Notes: generated by a model from the letters alone, not told the origin. DNA of 64,000 bases from Firmicutes bacterium UBA5766 (GCA_002418775.1 DIEU01000058.1:24359-88358); one strand, 5' to 3'; positions 44,801-53,694 are shown, counted from the first letter of the stretch. Program-made: numbers and translations.

Positions 44801-45719
44801 CCCGCAATACTTTAACCTGTTTCTTCAGTTCCTCGCCGGCATCCTTAGCGGCGCGGCCGAAAGGTAAAAATTTAATCTCCTGAAAAGCTTTGTGCAGTTC
44901 TGTCCAGGAAAGACTGCAGCAGCGGATAAGCTTATTAATATTGACCAAATCATCCTGCAAGGCGCCTAAATATCCGCCGGGACCATCAGGGTTCAGGCAT
45001 AATTCAGCAGCGTTCGCCGTAAGTTGGAGGATTGTTTTAAGCCGGCAGGACAGATATTCTTTTAAAACGCTTATCCAGGGAAGGTCTTCAAAATCCATGT
45101 CCGCAGAAGGATAAAAGCTTTTTAAGGCTGTTTTAAGCCAGTGTTGCGGGTCGGGCGTGCTCCGTGCAAAATCATACAGGCGTAAAACCAATTCCTGAAG
45201 TTCACTGTCATCACGGGAACCACCGTAGCAGTCAACCAAACTTGTGAATGTCGAATTGTCCATGCTGTCATAGCGCAGTTCAAACAACTCTTCGCAGACT
45301 GCCGTCCTGAGCAGGGCGGCTTCGTCCTCCCCGAGTACGCGTATCGCAGGATCAAGCCCTATTTTAAAAAAGTTTTGTCTGATCAGGTCAAGACAAAAAG
45401 AATGCAATGTGCCAATCGAAGACTTGTTGATCAGCTGCAATTGACGCCTCAGACGCAGGGAAGAAGGTTTTCTGTCAAGCTCGCCGGCCAGCGCCTGGCT
45501 TATTCTGCCGCGCATCTCGGCAGCGGCGGCGTTTGTAAATGTAACGACAAGCAGACGGTCCAAATCAACCGGATTCTCCTGATTGGTAATCAGATTGATA
45601 ATCCGTCCGACTAAGACCGAAGTCTTGCCTGTCCCTGCCGAGGCTGAAACCAGGACATTGCAGCCGGTTGTATTTATGGCGAGTTTTTGTTCCTCAGTCC
45701 AGTTAATGCCTGCCGACAA
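41889..45719 (-). CDS. addA: ATP-dependent helicase/nuclease subunit A
   Basis: AddA, with AddB, forms the helicase-nuclease that resects double-strand breaks up to Chi sites (RecBCD counterpart). The 1276-residue product has Walker A SASAGTGKT (25-33) and other UvrD/Rep superfamily 1 motifs (HVLVDEYQDINEVQ, MFMVGDVKQSIYRFRLA, VRIMSIHKSKGLEFPVVF, LYVAMTRAREKL). The C-terminal nuclease has ALVVIDYKTD. The TTG start at 45719 has GGGGATA ahead. Unusually, addB is not directly upstream: about 4.3 kb of other genes lie between. The 35-base gap to the unknown-protein gene suggests that all are still read from the addB side, or that addA uses a promoter not seen here. Confidence 0.96.
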   Translation of the reverse strand: MSAGINWTEEQKLAINTTGCNVLVSASAGTGKTSVLVGRIINLITNQENPVDLDRLLVVTFTNAAAAEMRGRISQALAGELDRKPSSLRLRRQLQLINKSSIGTLHSFCLDLIRQNFFKIGLDPAIRVLGEDEAALLRTAVCEELFELRYDSMDNSTFTSLVDCYGGSRDDSELQELVLRLYDFARSTPDPQHWLKTALKSFYPSADMDFEDLPWISVLKEYLSCRLKTILQLTANAAELCLNPDGPGGYLGALQDDLVNINKLIRCCSLSWTELHKAFQEIKFLPFGRAAKDAGEELKKQVKVLRERAKRNLKSLAEEFFSREPGEYLSELETVAPLVNELVELVLDFDEMYRQIKKAQGVVDFSDLEQYALQILRVPGNEPDDLVPSEVALKLQGRFDHVLVDEYQDINEVQDAILNLVSRQSAKGSNLFMVGDVKQSIYRFRLAEPGLFQARQNLFIPLKSPADQSKNCGYPGIALCLTNNMRSTKNIIDGVNFIFALMMTPGAGEIDYSRSPLKFGAARPSEKLKPSFSNDAIEFHLLNSGLRSAEPPADEDVLEESGESGGGELQEDTVWDSFEVIEGRWVEARYVAGMIKEMIAEARREGKSLSYRDMAVLMRSTVQTAGIFLEEFSAAGIPAYAESAAGYFQASEVRTIISLLSVIDNPRQDIPLAGVLRSPLVGIGVEGMAKIRLCRKEGDFYDAVLAAAGMPSDELTGRLVAFLAMLKRWRTMSRQCRLPDLIHDIYRKTGYYDYAGGLPGGDQRQANLRALYDRACQYEGTVFRGLYRFLKYIERLQQNNRDLGSARALGENEDVVRIMSIHKSKGLEFPVVFIAGLDRSFNFQDLNRNVLLHKKLGIGPQLVNVTGRYSCPTLPKLALKAALKMETIAEELRILYVAMTRAREKLILIGRVSDLRKEAMKWSNAGDVREKQPFEPYLISARSFLDLLGAALIRRRDAVSLRQTAGLNLNLNTFDDFSRWEIKICGDDYKVPVAEEEPASQSAGILEKVRKLELLDGESGDEEKIEHLLGWRYPLNCVSVKPAKLTVTDLREYSLYSDEDNSRLVSPEEKVSHSQGARRPNFLQKTSILTGAEKGSALHLVMRHLNMDGQLTRESICDQIADLQKREILTQGQADVVNPDHLLAFFESPLGERVLSANKIYRETPFLIAVPAHEIYSCSVEGDSQSGRSLAASPAFVEQTVVVQGIIDCLLEEERALVVIDYKTDYIRPGDWERMKELAARYRIQIEMYARAAQSVLMLPVKERFLYFFGAGPYRL

Positions 45720-45754
45720 ACGGCATATCCCCTTTTTATAACTACTTTTTACAA

Positions 45755-46732
45755 CTAATTGACGATACCGGTTACAAAAGGCGCCAGTTCCGCATCGCCG
45801 GCAAGCTCCTGAAGCAGTTTCTGCTCTGCGGTATTCAGTTTCTCTCTACTCTCTTTACTCTTCAGTTCACGAATGCGTTCCAACTTTTTATATTTGTTGT
45901 AATAATCTATGGTGTCCCGTAAAAAATCCAGCGCTGCCTTTCCGCTCTGGCCCTTGCCGTTAAGCTCGGCGATTAGCTTGGCGGCCTTCTGGTCGATTTC
46001 CATTAAAGGCTGGCCGTGATATTCCCGTTCAACTTCCAGCACAGCATAGCTGGCGCCTCCAAAAACACTTTGATCGGGATTCAATACAGTCAGGTTGCTG
46101 TTTAGCGACAATCCTTCCCCGACCGGTTTGTTAAAGCAGACAAAATAACCGGGCTGCAGTAGCTTATGGCCTTTTTCCGGTTCTACAACTTCCAGTGTCA
46201 AACGCTCGTCAATTATTCGATCGTGGTTGTTGATGTTTTCAACCAGTGTTAAAAGAGCGGAGGACCCGAAAGAAACAGAAGCCGCATACGGCGCAAGGTG
46301 AGGGAAGGTTACGGCGACGCTTTTAGACACATTGCTGACCGCCTCGATTAAGCCAGGATCAATGCCGTCCATGTCATAAACCTGGATTCTAAGGATTAAC
46401 ATATTTTTTTCCACATTAAAATCCCGGATCGTCAAAACAACATCGTTGAAGAAATCTCCCTGCCAGCCCTTCTCAACATTTTGCTGTAAAAAGTGAAGGC
46501 GTTGAACAGGCGGCTCATTTCCAAACTGCGATGTAGTCACTATAGCGACGTCGTTTTTATCCCAGGGCAGCCAATCATATTTTTCCAGGATCATCACGCC
46601 GCGTACCCGCACAGTCAGCGGCTGGGCGTTCTCAAAAACAGAAGAATCTTTAAAAACCTGGTCAAGACGGTCTGACAAGACCACCGACTCACCAATCTGG
46701 GAAGGAGCGCACATCCATCTAACATCCGACAT
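45755..46732 (-). CDS. Unknown 325-residue protein next to the ADP-ribosylglycohydrolase gene
   Basis: I do not recognise this protein. It lacks a signal peptide and membrane segments. Residues 40-230 look rich in beta strands, with VRVRGVMILEKYDWLPWDKN, DVVLTIRDFNVEKN and LILRIQVYDMDGID recalling a beta-sandwich (C2-like) with acidic loops. Near 150-200 is a Ser/Ala-rich helix-like stretch. The last 90 residues are helical and charged (DFLRDTIDYYNKYKKLERIR), likely a coiled coil. The start is ATG 46732 (MSDVRWMCAPS) behind GGAAAGGAAG. It lies 28 bases after the ADP-ribosylglycohydrolase gene, so they likely form a pair. Confidence 0.8.
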   Translation of the reverse strand: MSDVRWMCAPSQIGESVVLSDRLDQVFKDSSVFENAQPLTVRVRGVMILEKYDWLPWDKNDVAIVTTSQFGNEPPVQRLHFLQQNVEKGWQGDFFNDVVLTIRDFNVEKNMLILRIQVYDMDGIDPGLIEAVSNVSKSVAVTFPHLAPYAASVSFGSSALLTLVENINNHDRIIDERLTLEVVEPEKGHKLLQPGYFVCFNKPVGEGLSLNSNLTVLNPDQSVFGGASYAVLEVEREYHGQPLMEIDQKAAKLIAELNGKGQSGKAALDFLRDTIDYYNKYKKLERIRELKSKESREKLNTAEQKLLQELAGDAELAPFVTGIVN

Positions 46733-46760
46733 CAAAGATCTTCCTTTCCTTTTTTTATTT

Positions 46761-47740
46761 TTAACTAGCGCAGCTTTGGCTGTCAGACAGTAAAAGCCAA
46801 AGTCCGGCGGCCAATTCCTCAACATAGCCCCTGCCCTTTTGCCCTTCTTCCAGCTTATCCAGCCATCGCCCGGGGATTCCCTTCCTGCCGTGATAGGCGC
46901 CGCTAATCGCTCCCGTCATGGCCCCGATTGTATCGGTATCACCGCCGAGGCTGACTGCTTTGACAACTGCTTTTTCAAAGCTGCCGTAGTTCTCCAAAAA
47001 TATGTATATGGAAGTACAGACCGATTGAGAAGCTTTTACTCCGTTGCCCAGTTCCCGGACAATTCTCTCAACAGCTGGTTCAATTTCCAGCAATTTTTCC
47101 ACACAATCAAGTTTCTCCCTGTATTCCCCGGCTTCAGGAGGCAACGAACTTTTCAGGCTGCGCAAGAAACCTTTTTTGTCCAGGGGATACTGGCTGCCGG
47201 CGGTCAGGGCAAGGGCGATGGCGGATGCCTGAAGCGCCGCTCCTTCCACAACTTGAGGGTGGGCATGTGTCAGGCAGGCAGATCCGGCGGCGCACTTCTT
47301 TAATTCATCCGGACGATCTACATAAAGACAGGCTACCGGGGCAACCCGCATTGCTGCGCCATTGCCGTAAGACCCGCCCGGGAATACCTTTGTACAGCCT
47401 GTTCCCAGGGTGTTCCACTTTTAATCAATTGCAGAACCCGTGTTGTCCCGGGACCATATCCGCGTTCATGATTAAAATTCCTGCAGAATGTAAAAGCCAT
47501 ATGCTGGGCGTTAAATGCTCCGCATTCCAATAAAGACTCGGCAATCCCGATCATCATTTCCGTATCGTCCGTATAGCTGCCGGCTCTGAGGCGTCCGGGC
47601 AAAATCTCCGTTATTTCTCCGTATCTTTCCGAGATTTCCCGGGAAGACCAGCCTTCAACCGGCATGCCAAGCGCGTCGCCTGTGAAAGTACCCAAAATAG
47701 CGCCCGAAATTTTATCAAGTGTTAAAACACCGGGAAGCAT
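46761..47740 (-). pseudogene. ADP-ribosylglycohydrolase (DraG-like), frameshifted
   Basis: Two frames together make one 326-residue ADP-ribosylglycohydrolase, which removes ADP-ribose from modified proteins. The first (47333-47740) has ISGAILGTFTGDALGMPVEG and SYTDDTEMMIGIAESL (metal-binding Asp residues). The second (46761-47351) has SLGGDTDTIGAMTGAISGAYHG. Between them the conserved GGSYGNGAAMRVAP is read only in the second frame, so the shift lies near 47385-47393, where one base (probably a G) seems missing. All metal-binding motifs survive on either side. It may be a pseudogene, a sequencing error or a programmed frameshift. ATG 47740 has GGGGGG ahead. Confidence 0.85.
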
Positions 47741-47841
47741 CCCGCAAGCCCCCCTTTAGCTTAATATTATGCATATTATCTAAATAATATTGAAATAAAT
47801 GGAATTAAAAAAAGAATAACTTTTATTTTGAAATGCAATTA

Positions 47842-49128
47842 TTATTCGACCAAAGAAAGAATCCAACTTATCCATGCACTTATTGTTTGGGACCGCCTAT
47901 TATAAGTACTTTCAGCATTCATATTATAAAGAAAACTGTTCTTCATAATTTTAACAATATCTTCTTTCTTAGGTGGTTCTCTCTTTTCAAAATATAAAGA
48001 TAAAACCCTGTAAAAAACTTTATGTTGCAATATTAATTTTACCAATGATAGATATTTGTTCTTATAGGAAAAACTCATTATTCTTCTTCCGCTTTCAGTT
48101 AACGAGTATATAATTTCTTCTGTTTCGTAATTATGTCTTTTGTAAATTAAATGCAGGTATATCCCTGCATTTGTATAATAATCGGTTTGTCTAACATCAA
48201 AATCATAATTCTGTGTTATATATTCCTTGCTAAGATCTGTTTCTAAAAGGAGTCCGAGTAAATCTATTACTCTAGAAAAATTATCCGCTTGAGGAAAGGG
48301 AATAGTTTCTTCACTAACAATTTTTATTCTATTATATATACCATAAATATCATCGAGTGTTATGCTTTCATACCCTATAATGAAATTATTTTGTGATATC
48401 AAACTTATTGAATTGTATTTTATAGGTTCTTCAAAATTATAAGTGAAGAAGGAAAAAATATCATTTGAAAAAGTAAGAAGTATGGGAATAACTTTTTTCT
48501 TTAATTTACCATTCCATAATCTATAAGGAAAGTAAAGTTGTCTAATAATAAAGTCATCAACTGCCCCAATCTTTGCTTCTATTATAGAAAAATAATTCTC
48601 TGTTTCAAAAGCCGCATCGATCTCAAGTTGAGAATTAGTGACAGCAATTTGTTTAAATTTATTATCATAAGTATTTATTAGAAAGTCAAAATGGCCGGAT
48701 GACATTCTCCCAGATACAGTTAATACTGCTTCTTCTTGTAGTATTTCGCTAATCATACCTGTTATATGGGCACAATGTAATACTACATTTTCCGAATAAA
48801 GATTTTTATAATCTATTGATTCTATAATAAAAGGAAAGTTAACATAGGATATCTTAGAAAACTTATTATATTCAACTTCATTATATGCTTTAAACTTTCC
48901 TATAATATATTTTGAACGTGAAATTGGCAAAATAGTAAGGTTATTCTTTTTAAAAATCGATGGCAAATTCTTTTGATGATCATATTTAGCCATAAGCCTT
49001 GGTTCACGGACGCTCTTAATTGTTCTGGTTCCAATCTCTACATAACCATGTTTATCTACCTGAGGGAATAACTTGTATTTTTCAAACAACTCTTCCCATG
49101 CTTTATCATTAACTGTCTTTAGCGTCAT
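47842..49128 (-). CDS. Type II restriction endonuclease (PD-(D/E)XK type)
   Basis: This 428-residue protein is paired with an adenine methyltransferase. A plausible PD-(D/E)XK core lies near residues 170-195: SQLEIDAAFETENYFSIIEA followed by KIGAVDD, with the Asp, Glu and Lys spaced as in nucleases. The rest is Lys/Asn/Ile-rich, and the C-terminal part (residues 300-428) looks like a helical winged domain. It resembles uncharacterised 'type II restriction enzyme' proteins of about 420 residues (DUF6996/DUF6997 type), from memory. The ATG at 49128 overlaps the methyltransferase end by 20 bases. The DNA is very A+T-rich compared with neighbours, indicating recent transfer. Its recognition sequence is unknown. 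Confidence 0.8.
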   Translation of the reverse strand: MTLKTVNDKAWEELFEKYKLFPQVDKHGYVEIGTRTIKSVREPRLMAKYDHQKNLPSIFKKNNLTILPISRSKYIIGKFKAYNEVEYNKFSKISYVNFPFIIESIDYKNLYSENVVLHCAHITGMISEILQEEAVLTVSGRMSSGHFDFLINTYDNKFKQIAVTNSQLEIDAAFETENYFSIIEAKIGAVDDFIIRQLYFPYRLWNGKLKKKVIPILLTFSNDIFSFFTYNFEEPIKYNSISLISQNNFIIGYESITLDDIYGIYNRIKIVSEETIPFPQADNFSRVIDLLGLLLETDLSKEYITQNYDFDVRQTDYYTNAGIYLHLIYKRHNYETEEIIYSLTESGRRIMSFSYKNKYLSLVKLILQHKVFYRVLSLYFEKREPPKKEDIVKIMKNSFLYNMNAESTYNRRSQTISAWISWILSLVE

Positions 49129-49954
49129 AATTCATCACCAATATTTCCTCAATATAGCCCCTCTTAGTAGCATCAGAATTAATTGCCCTAGAAGCTGTAA
49201 CAATTACGTTCTTGTAGTCTTTATATAGGTCTTTTATAAAATCTGTTCCGGAATTACTAAGTAAAACCTTACACCCCTTAGTATTTAATTTATCAAAAAC
49301 TTTTTTTAGCCTTACCTGATCTTCAGCATCAAACCCATTTAGATCATATCCTGTAAAGGAAGATGTATCTGAAATAGGATCATAAGGAGGATCTAAATAT
49401 ACAAAATCGCCTTTTTTAGCTTGCTCCAGTACGGTCTCGAAATCATCATTCAATATGGAAATATCAATCCTATTTAGAAAATCACTCACAGCTTTTAGGA
49501 GGATATTATCTTCAAAATTAGGTTTTTTATAATTCCCAAATGGTACATTAAAATAGCCTTGGCTATTTACTCTAAATAAACCATTGTAACAAGTCTTATT
49601 TAAAAAGATTATTCTTGATGCTTTCTCAACAGGTGACAAATTATCATATTCTTCAGTTCTATCTAAATCTCTAATCTTATAATAATACTCCTTTTCATTA
49701 ATATGCTTACTGAGATCTATAATTAGGTCATCAACATTAAGCTTAATCACTTTATATACATTAATTAGCTCCTGATTAATATCATTAATAATAGCTTTTC
49801 TTGGTTGAATGTCGAAAAATACAGCACCCCCTCCTAAAAAAGGTTCAAAGTATATCTTAATCTTTTTAGGGATGTATTTTCTAATTTCTGATAGAAGCTG
49901 ACGTTTTCCGCCAGCCCATTTTAAAAATGGTCTAATAAGTTGGTTCTTTTTCAT
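49109..49954 (-). CDS. DNA adenine methyltransferase, D12 class (Dam/DpnM-like)
   Basis: This is a 281-residue N6-adenine methyltransferase of the D12 (alpha) class. Motif X/I is LIRPFLKWAGGKRQLLSEI then YFEPFLGGGAVFF, and the catalytic motif is DFVYLDPPYDP. It should protect the site cut by its partner endonuclease. Dam, M.DpnII and M.EcoRV share this build; the length fits. The start is ATG 49954 (GAGGATA ahead), not the upstream TTG. It is the first gene of the pair, in A+T-rich DNA, so methylation would be established before cutting. It lies 127 bases after addB. Confidence 0.92.
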   Translation of the reverse strand: MKKNQLIRPFLKWAGGKRQLLSEIRKYIPKKIKIYFEPFLGGGAVFFDIQPRKAIINDINQELINVYKVIKLNVDDLIIDLSKHINEKEYYYKIRDLDRTEEYDNLSPVEKASRIIFLNKTCYNGLFRVNSQGYFNVPFGNYKKPNFEDNILLKAVSDFLNRIDISILNDDFETVLEQAKKGDFVYLDPPYDPISDTSSFTGYDLNGFDAEDQVRLKKVFDKLNTKGCKVLLSNSGTDFIKDLYKDYKNVIVTASRAINSDATKRGYIEEILVMNYDAKDS

Positions 49955-50080
49955 TAAAAATATCCTCAAAACTATTTTTTGTAACAGTTATTTCGTCACC
50001 TTAAAAGAATATTCCTGCTTATATTGTTTTTGCCCCCCGCCCATTTAATCAGGGGCGCAGGTTCTGAGAACTGAACCATT

Positions 50081-53000
50081 TTAGCTTCCTTTACTTAACA
50101 TTTTCCAGATATATTCTCTGGCAAGAGCCGGGATCCGCCGGTATTCATTTTCAGGCAATAAAGGATCAAACGAACAAACCGGCTTATATTCGCAGTAAGC
50201 GCAGGCTGTCTGGCTTTTATAACGGTAAGGTTTTATTTCCGCCGAACCGCCCAGGATTCTTTCCCCGGCAGCGGCAGCCAATCTTCTTAGATAATCGCGC
50301 AGGTCAGCCAGTTGTTTCATAGTAACCAGACTTGGGCTGCTATAAAGGCCTCCGTCTTTTTTCAAGCCGGCCGGGACGAGATTGGACAAACCGTTTACCT
50401 GTTTATCCATTAACCTGATCACATCGGGTTCGGCCAGAACCAAACCTCTCATCTTCAAGTTTTTTTCCGTCAAAGCCTCAATTTCTCCCGGCTGGGGCGG
50501 CCTGGAAACGCCTGTTACGGGATCTGCTACGTTAAAGTAAAAAACTCCGGCAGGCAAAGCCTCAACGCCAATCAGGCGGCACGCAAAGTTGACCGCCACA
50601 TCAAGGTAAATCAAAAGTTGAAGCTGAAGCCCGTAATATATTTTGGCCAGGTTGAGTTCTGCAGGGCCTGATTTGTAATCGACCACCCGCAGGTAATGGC
50701 AGGTTCCCCATTCGGCGGCGTCTATCCGGTCAATCCGGCCGTTAATTTCCATTTTCACCCCCCCGGCAACGGGCAGTTCAAAGGCAGGGATCTGTCCAGG
50801 ACGGGAAAAGGATACCTCCGCGGCGACAGGTTGAAAAGCGCTCCGGCTGGCGTGCTTGGAAAGGGAATAAACCGCCCTTTCTACAGTTCTTTGAAGACGG
50901 GTGGTCAGATAGCGGTAACGGGGTGAACTTAAAAGGATTTCATCCCTTAATGAGGGAGCAACCCCGGTAACTATTTCGCCTGCAATCTGATTGCACTGCT
51001 CAATGTTTAAATCCTTTAAGTCCTGTTTGCCTTGAAGTGATTTTTCAACGAAAATTTTAAGGCAGGTGTGGTAAAACTCTCCCAAATCAGGCCTTTCCAG
51101 TTTAAAAACAGCCCTTTCCCTCAATTTCAACCCGTAGGTTAAATAATGGGCAAAAGGGCAGGAGTAGTAGCGTTCCAGCCGCGATACGCTTGTCCTTAGA
51201 GGACTGCCGAACAGAGAAAGGCTTAATTCTTTTTTCAGCGGACCCTCGTTGTTATTATAATACAGCCCTGAAAACATGTTTATGAGCCTGTCCCTGTACT
51301 GAGGCTGTTTGACAAACCAGTTGTAGACCGAACACCAAAGAGGCGCAAGCACGCCCGAAGACTTGCCTTCTCTTAACTGTACCGTCAGGTAAGCCAGGGT
51401 TCGCTCCGCCCCGGCTATATAATGAAGATCCCCAGCTTCGGTCCCCGGCGGGGAAACGGGCAAAAAAACTTCCGCAAGGCCAGGGAACGTTTTTTTCAAC
51501 CGCTGAATAACCGGTGAAGGAGTCAGGGCATACCCTTCCTGATCAGACAAAGCATAGCTGACCCATAAGAATTCGCTGCTTCTTGTCAGGGCAATGTAAA
51601 CAAGGAACTGTTCATTGAAAAGCAGCCGTCGCCCGGAAGGGCTTAAAGTTACCCCGGCCGCTTCGATATTCTCCCTTTCAAAATCAGTAAATAAACCTTT
51701 TTGTTCAGGGCGTGCGGGTAAAAGGCCGTCATTAACGCCCAGAACAAAACAGGCTTTGACATTTGGATTTCGCGAACGTTCCAGGGAAGCAATCAGGATC
51801 TGATCCAGCCCGGGAGGAATCATCCCCAAACGGATTCCTTCCAGCCCCGTCTGAATTATCTTCAGATAATCCCCGGTTGTAACACGTTCATCACCAAGAG
51901 TTTCTGCAAGCTGATCAAAAAGTTCTATTATTGCATCCCAAATTTGGGCGTGCTCCTGTGAAGCGTCAGGATTGCCGTCTTCCCGGGCCTTTTCGGAAAG
52001 CATTTTCAATTGTTCAAACACATTGAGGCTGGTAATTAATTCAAATAGAGCCGCCGTTATTTCCCTGACCGCAGCGGATTGCGCAACGGCAGCCTGAAAA
52101 TCGGCAATTTCTTTTACGGCCGCCCTCCTGATCCGGTTTATTTCACCAAGTTTGTTTATTTCCACAGAACCGGGATCTTCTTCCCTTTCTTCCCTTTCTT
52201 TCGTATACCTGCGTTCGTACTGCCAGTCTTCGGAATCTGTCCATCGTGAACCCTTTATTCCATGGGCAAGCACATAATTCTCCAGGATATCGATATCATC
52301 CTGGCTGACAGATGTAAGGCCGGTCTTTAGATAACCGAATACAGAATCGTAGCTCCATCCGCTTATGATAACCTCCAGCGCAGCTTTAATTAAAGCTGCC
52401 AAAGGATGATGCCCTATTTCCCGTTTGACATCGATAAAGTAAGGAATTCCATAGTCATTAAAAACAATGTCTATTAAAGGCCGGTATATTTCCACTTTGC
52501 GAAGAATAACTGAAATATCTTTCCAACGGTAACCTTTCTCCCGGCAAAGATGGATTATCTCACGGGCAGCGCTCTCAACTTCAGCATGGCGGTTTGCCGC
52601 AGCAATCAGTTTTATCCCCGCCGGCTGATCCTTGTACGGCCCGCCCCTCTGTGCCGGGATATCTTTTTCAAGATGCGCCAGGCAGGGAGTATCCTTATAA
52701 CGGGGCGGCAAATCATTATCCAGGCAAAGAGATCTTTCCACAGCAATCCCATACTGGGAGGCCATCGCTTTTATTTTTTCAAGGACCTCAAATGTGGGAT
52801 GAAAAACATCGCTTTCATCCAGAGCGTCCGCTGATGTCCGGCTGTCCAGGCAGAGTGCGACGCTGACTCTTTTAGCGGCTTTAAGCAGTTCTCCGATTAC
52901 TCTGTATTCCTGGGAATTAAAACCTGCGAAACAATCAATCCAAACCTCGCTTCCTTGCATAAAACGGGAAAAAGCTATTTTTTCAGCAAGCAAATCCAGA

Positions 53001-53542
53001 TAACAGTCAGGATCAAGATACCGGGCGCCCAAATAACTGTCATAATTGGAGAGCAGCAGGGCAAAATCTTTTAACTTATCGGACAGAATGCTTTCTTTTT
53101 CAGCAAAACGGGCTGTTAAATCAGATAAATGCGATCCCTTTATACTATACTGTTTTGCTTCACAGACAGCGTTCGAAAGGTTTTGGATAAACCCGGGATA
53201 ATTAGTCAGCTGTTGAAAAACTTTCAATTCTTTACGCTTCTCAATCAACAGCCTGCGAAGAATCATTTGTTTGCCAAGTTCACCAACATGTATACGGGAT
53301 ATCCCGCCTGTTTCACTTAGAATATGCCAGGCCAGGCGGCGGAAGCTGAGTACCTGAGCCCTGTACGTGCCTTTTAAGCCGGCAAGCAGGGAAACCTCCA
53401 TCTGGAAGGTGACCTGTTCCGGTACAAGAAACAGAAGGGGAAAAGGGTTACCGGGCTTTTTATTGATCTGATCCTGTATCTCTTTCAAACAGGTATGTGT
53501 CTTGCCTGTTCCAGCCCGTCCCAAAATGAATCTCAGACTCAT
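50081..53542 (-). CDS. addB: ATP-dependent helicase/nuclease subunit B
   Basis: AddB partners AddA in break resection and Chi recognition. The 1153-residue product has Walker A FILGRAGTGKTHTC near residues 5-18, a large degenerate helicase region and a C-terminal RecB-type nuclease with LRVVDYKSG. Four Cys for the iron-sulfur cluster are seen: one in ERYYSCPFAHYL (about residue 790) and three in ACAYCEYKPVCSF near the end. I choose ATG 53542 (AGGTGG ahead). The promoter overlaps that of the divergent sigma-factor gene. addA, normally the next gene, is 4.3 kb downstream across the inserted restriction-modification genes. Confidence 0.96.
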   Translation of the reverse strand: MSLRFILGRAGTGKTHTCLKEIQDQINKKPGNPFPLLFLVPEQVTFQMEVSLLAGLKGTYRAQVLSFRRLAWHILSETGGISRIHVGELGKQMILRRLLIEKRKELKVFQQLTNYPGFIQNLSNAVCEAKQYSIKGSHLSDLTARFAEKESILSDKLKDFALLLSNYDSYLGARYLDPDCYLDLLAEKIAFSRFMQGSEVWIDCFAGFNSQEYRVIGELLKAAKRVSVALCLDSRTSADALDESDVFHPTFEVLEKIKAMASQYGIAVERSLCLDNDLPPRYKDTPCLAHLEKDIPAQRGGPYKDQPAGIKLIAAANRHAEVESAAREIIHLCREKGYRWKDISVILRKVEIYRPLIDIVFNDYGIPYFIDVKREIGHHPLAALIKAALEVIISGWSYDSVFGYLKTGLTSVSQDDIDILENYVLAHGIKGSRWTDSEDWQYERRYTKEREEREEDPGSVEINKLGEINRIRRAAVKEIADFQAAVAQSAAVREITAALFELITSLNVFEQLKMLSEKAREDGNPDASQEHAQIWDAIIELFDQLAETLGDERVTTGDYLKIIQTGLEGIRLGMIPPGLDQILIASLERSRNPNVKACFVLGVNDGLLPARPEQKGLFTDFERENIEAAGVTLSPSGRRLLFNEQFLVYIALTRSSEFLWVSYALSDQEGYALTPSPVIQRLKKTFPGLAEVFLPVSPPGTEAGDLHYIAGAERTLAYLTVQLREGKSSGVLAPLWCSVYNWFVKQPQYRDRLINMFSGLYYNNNEGPLKKELSLSLFGSPLRTSVSRLERYYSCPFAHYLTYGLKLRERAVFKLERPDLGEFYHTCLKIFVEKSLQGKQDLKDLNIEQCNQIAGEIVTGVAPSLRDEILLSSPRYRYLTTRLQRTVERAVYSLSKHASRSAFQPVAAEVSFSRPGQIPAFELPVAGGVKMEINGRIDRIDAAEWGTCHYLRVVDYKSGPAELNLAKIYYGLQLQLLIYLDVAVNFACRLIGVEALPAGVFYFNVADPVTGVSRPPQPGEIEALTEKNLKMRGLVLAEPDVIRLMDKQVNGLSNLVPAGLKKDGGLYSSPSLVTMKQLADLRDYLRRLAAAAGERILGGSAEIKPYRYKSQTACAYCEYKPVCSFDPLLPENEYRRIPALAREYIWKMLSKGS

Positions 53543-53604
53543 ACTGTAAAACCACCTGAACACTTATAAAGCTCTTCCCTGTTCCTGGAAAAGTCAAAAC
53601 TAAC

Positions 53605-53636
53605 TTGATTATACAGTAACAAAGTTTTATTGTTAA
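53605..53636. promoter_or_regulatory. Overlapping divergent promoters of addB and the ECF sigma gene
   Basis: Minus strand (addB): TTAACA (53631-53636), 17 bp, TATAAT (53608-53613). Plus strand (sigma gene): TTGATT (53605-53610), 17 bp, TATTGT (53628-53633). The two share almost the same bases. A TGAAACC motif at 53641-53647 on the plus strand resembles an ECF-sigma -35. Confidence 0.65.
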
Positions 53637-53694
53637 GAGATGAAACCGATTCTATAAAGACAAATTGGCGCTTTCCTTGCGGGGGTGAATCGAG

